Source: Eubacterium sp.
GTDB lineage: Bacteria > Bacillota > Clostridia > Lachnospirales > Lachnospiraceae
Assembly (NCBI GenBank): GCA_017477505.1
Contig: JAFUVQ010000060.1
Span: 124,001 to 188,000, forward strand
Direction: 5' to 3'
DNA length: 64,000 nucleotides
Of this stretch, positions 61,961 through 64,000 are shown one piece after another (the stretch's first letter is position 1; every line of letters starts with the position of its first letter). Both the position numbers and the translations under genes were made by a program. Below the pieces are notes generated by a model. The model worked only from the letters and a program-made list of their open reading frames with translations, was not told where the DNA came from and made no database searches.

Positions 61961-61989
61961 ATTATAACATAGTCAATTATCTTTTTGAA
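61961..61989 (-). promoter_or_regulatory. Promoter of the polysaccharide/acylation operon
   Basis: On the minus strand TTCAAA (61984-61989), a 17-base spacer and a perfect TATAAT (61961-61966) lie about 45-70 bases upstream of the pyruvyl transferase start. No other clear promoter or terminator is seen until 47 kb. Confidence 0.65.
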
Positions 61990-61994
61990 GCACT

Positions 61995-62030
61995 GAATAA
62001 AGCATATCACGTGCGGTCAGGCATCCCCCT
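61995..62030 (-). repeat. Dispersed intergenic repeat, copy 3
   Basis: Read on the minus strand it runs GGGGGATGCCTGACCGCACG then TGATATGCTTTATTC, matching the layout of the copies at 16386-16420 and 45929-46010. It directly precedes the operon promoter. Confidence 0.55.
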
Positions 62031-62057
62031 TATGGTTTCTGATCCATAAAATGTAGA

Positions 62058-62086
62058 TTGACGTTGCCCCGTCACTCTAATATTAT
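62058..62086 (+). promoter_or_regulatory. Promoter of the DUF975/CmpB-type gene
   Basis: TTGACG (62058-62063), a 17-base spacer and TATTAT (62081-62086) on the plus strand, about 125 bases before the ATG at 62210. It leaves a long leader in which I see no known riboswitch. Confidence 0.6.
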
Positions 62087-62209
62087 ATAGGCGTATGAGG
62101 GCTCGATTCGTTCGTATGCCTTAATCCCTGTCAGACTGCAACGGTTGACTCTCCACTTTTATCTGTTGCTGATGGGCTCAAAAAAGAAATCAAGTGAGGT
62201 ACACAATCA

Positions 62210-63946
62210 ATGCTTAATGCAAAAGAACGTCTTTCCATAATGAAGGAGGCTTTCAGAAGCCTCAGAAGACATTATTTCATCAACATCATGGTCATCTTCA
62301 TTTTCGGAATCGTGATAAATGGTGGCTATCAGTACGCAACTAACACATCAGTATCCGGAAACAAGGCTATGAGACCATATGACGTTGAGGGTAATACAAA
62401 AGTTATTCAGACTGCAGAGAACCTTAACAAAGTTGTGGAGAAAGAAACCCAGAAAAAGAAAGGGACAGAAATCACCACTTCTGACGACTCAGAAGAAGAA
62501 CTTCTGACATCCACCAAGCGTTCCAATGCTGATATAGCCATTTCATTTATTGAAAATATATTTCATATCTCGATCAAAACAGAAAGCACCGGTACCAAAT
62601 ATACCAAAGGTGTTTTTTCCGTATTTGTAAATGAAATTTCAGGCAGCAATTCCTTCATTTTCGGAATACTCAATGGTGTAAATAAACTTGTATTTGGTGG
62701 AAAGGTTGCTTCCTCAGTTATTATTTTCGTATTCTCCGTATTATCATTTCTTGCAGTCATTTATATACACAATGTGCTCAAGGTGGGCAAAAACCGTTAC
62801 TATCTGGAGGAGCGTCGATATACTGAAACCCATCCGTCTCTTCTCCTTTTCGGTTACCGTGAAGGACGTATGAAGAATATAGTCTGGGTTATGTTCAACC
62901 GTTATCTACTTCAATTTCTCTGGGATCTCACTATCATAGGAGGTCTCATAAAGCACTATGAGTATCTTATGATTCCATACATTCTGGCTGAAAATCCGGA
63001 TACAGATCTTAGAAAGGCCTTCAAGCTTTCAAAGGCTCTTATGAGGGGAGAAAAATGGAATGCTTTCCTTCTTGACCTTTCTCTGCTTCCTCTGGATCTT
63101 CTTTCGCTCGTATCATATAATCTTTCATCCCTCTTCTTCTCAGATGCATATAAGGAATGTATATATGCCGAGCTTTATATGAGACTCAGAGCCGCAAAGA
63201 CCGAAAGCATCGAGGGTGCGGCTGATGTACTGAATGACTTCCTGCTGGATATTTCCGAGCCCGTGAAACGTGCTTATCCGACTGACAGGGAACATATCGA
63301 TATTCCGGACAAGCTTCAACGCGCAACCATGAGATATGACTATATGAGAAACTACAGTTTTTCCTCTATAGTACTGCTTTTCTTCACATATTCCTTCGTA
63401 GGCTGGATGTGGGAGGTCATCTATACACTGGCAACAGAAGGTGTACTGGCCAACCGTGGCACCATGAACGGCCCATGGCTCCCGATCTACGGAGTAGGCG
63501 GTCTTCTTATAATACTGCTTCTGAAACCATTACGTGAGAAACCATGGGTTCTCTATATGGCTTCATTTACCGTCTGCGGTATAGTTGAATATATAGCAGC
63601 CTGGGGACTTGAATACTTCTTCCATAAGAAATGGTGGGATTACACCGGATTTTTCCTCAATATCCACGGAAGAGTCTGCCTTGAGGGACTTTTCGTCTTC
63701 GGCCTTGCCGGTGTAGCCTTTACTTATATATTCTCACCCGCCCTGGATGAGCTATACAAAAAGATTGCTCCAAAGCCCAAGAAACTGGTATGTACAGCAC
63801 TGCTCATTCTTTTCGCCATAGATCTGGCTCTTTCAGCCATTCATCCAAATGAAGGTGCCGGAGTCACTACCGGAAGCATCACAGATGAAACTGCCGGTGT
63901 AACTACCGGAAGCATCACAAATGACAGTGCGTGCATGCAGCTGTAA
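62210..63946 (+). CDS. DUF975-like / putative ABC-transporter type IV (CmpB-like) membrane protein
   Basis: A 578-residue membrane protein. The N-terminal half resembles DUF975 proteins (LNAKERLSIMKEAFRSLRRHYFINIMVIFI, later WDLTIIGGLIKHYEYLMIPYILAENP). The C-terminal half fits the putative ABC-transporter type IV family PF06541 (FVGWMWEVIYTLATEGVLANRG, MNGPWLPIYGVGG, GIVEYIAAWGLEYFFHKKWWDY, NIHGRVCLEG). The two are usually separate proteins, so this looks like a fusion. The tail has a duplicated GVTTGSIT motif. GTGAGG precedes the ATG. Substrate unknown; no ATPase gene is adjacent within the window. Confidence 0.8.
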   Translation: MLNAKERLSIMKEAFRSLRRHYFINIMVIFIFGIVINGGYQYATNTSVSGNKAMRPYDVEGNTKVIQTAENLNKVVEKETQKKKGTEITTSDDSEEELLTSTKRSNADIAISFIENIFHISIKTESTGTKYTKGVFSVFVNEISGSNSFIFGILNGVNKLVFGGKVASSVIIFVFSVLSFLAVIYIHNVLKVGKNRYYLEERRYTETHPSLLLFGYREGRMKNIVWVMFNRYLLQFLWDLTIIGGLIKHYEYLMIPYILAENPDTDLRKAFKLSKALMRGEKWNAFLLDLSLLPLDLLSLVSYNLSSLFFSDAYKECIYAELYMRLRAAKTESIEGAADVLNDFLLDISEPVKRAYPTDREHIDIPDKLQRATMRYDYMRNYSFSSIVLLFFTYSFVGWMWEVIYTLATEGVLANRGTMNGPWLPIYGVGGLLIILLLKPLREKPWVLYMASFTVCGIVEYIAAWGLEYFFHKKWWDYTGFFLNIHGRVCLEGLFVFGLAGVAFTYIFSPALDELYKKIAPKPKKLVCTALLILFAIDLALSAIHPNEGAGVTTGSITDETAGVTTGSITNDSACMQL

Positions 63947-63950
63947 ATAG

Positions 63951-64000
63951 TCAGTTAAAACGCACTTTGAATTTTGTTTCGTCCTCCTCCACTCTGATGG
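63951..64000 (-). CDS. Possible C-terminal end of a truncated gene
   Basis: The minus-strand frame ending at TGA (63951-63953) is open to the window edge and would encode a tail IRVEEDETKFKVRFN. It is only 15 codons, so the call rests on plausible composition and the convergent layout. It cannot be identified. Confidence 0.3.
   Translation of the reverse strand, partial: IRVEEDETKFKVRFN

Noticed and set aside
62087-62209. Leader of the DUF975/CmpB-type gene considered as a riboswitch
   Set aside because: No conserved core of a known riboswitch (for example c-di-GMP, glycine or cobalamin types) could be recognised by eye.

Overview
The window looks like chromosomal DNA of an anaerobic Lachnospiraceae bacterium (Butyrivibrio/Roseburia-like Clostridia). 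The genus-level guess is inference. It rests on moderate GC content, strong AGGAGG-type ribosome binding sites, small Clostridia-type membrane and CXXC proteins, a GalT of the GalT2 type, DUF5688-like and DUF3160 proteins, and [4Fe-4S]/radical-SAM enzymes. Almost everything is on the minus strand. The plus-strand exceptions are galK-galT and the last gene. No rRNA, CRISPR array, phage or intact insertion sequence is visible.

Layout. 1-0.95 kb: a TetR-type regulator with two matching palindromic operators on its own promoter, followed by a truncated membrane protein. 1.1-3.4 kb: lipoprotein S66 peptidase, small Cys-rich protein and LacX-type aldose epimerase. 3.6-8.8 kb: a chemoreceptor-like protein, proC, a sodium/solute symporter, an array of 25-bp repeats and a DUF5688-like gene. 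8.9-16.4 kb: a galactose region. A LacI regulator and a large protein (sugar-sensor domain, EAL domain, beta-helix-like tail) are divergent from galK-galT, with shared TTTASTAAA operators. 16.4-21.2 kb: tRNA-Pro(GGG), an Fe-S aldo/keto reductase, an LCP ligase, and a three-gene thioredoxin / 48-residue CXXC protein / NapH-like ferredoxin operon.

21.3-26.3 kb: a compact operon with a small lipoprotein carrying two VYGPP motifs, a radical SAM/SPASM enzyme, a zinc-ribbon DUF3160 membrane protein and a small membrane protein. This is a candidate lipoprotein/peptide modification system. 26.3-29.3 kb: larB-larC-larE for the nickel-pincer cofactor, with a huge His-rich insert in LarC and no larA nearby. 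29.4-33.5 kb: a four-gene membrane redox system (CrtI-like flavoprotein, FNR/ferredoxin membrane fusion, two small membrane proteins). 33.6-47 kb: second-messenger and surface genes (YunG-like, GAF-GGDEF, MBL hydrolase, CHASE2 adenylate cyclase), then a giant secreted protein of about 26 repeats interrupted by an in-frame TAA, and a FecR-like membrane protein.

47-62 kb: one long cell-surface polysaccharide operon starting at a promoter near 61.97 kb and ending at a terminator near 47.03 kb. It encodes a pyruvyl transferase, a flippase, a PssD/PssE glycosyltransferase pair, two MBOAT acyltransferases, three SGNH/AlgX-like proteins, an FkbH-type HAD protein, an acyl carrier protein, a MaoC hotdog protein and an SDR reductase. 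Together these resemble a Dlt-like system that makes an acyl or glyceryl group on a carrier protein and passes it through MBOAT/SGNH pairs to an exported glycan. 62.2-63.9 kb: a DUF975/CmpB-type membrane protein on the plus strand. No stretch over 300 bases lacks a gene; the larger gaps hold promoters, operators, terminators and repeats listed below.
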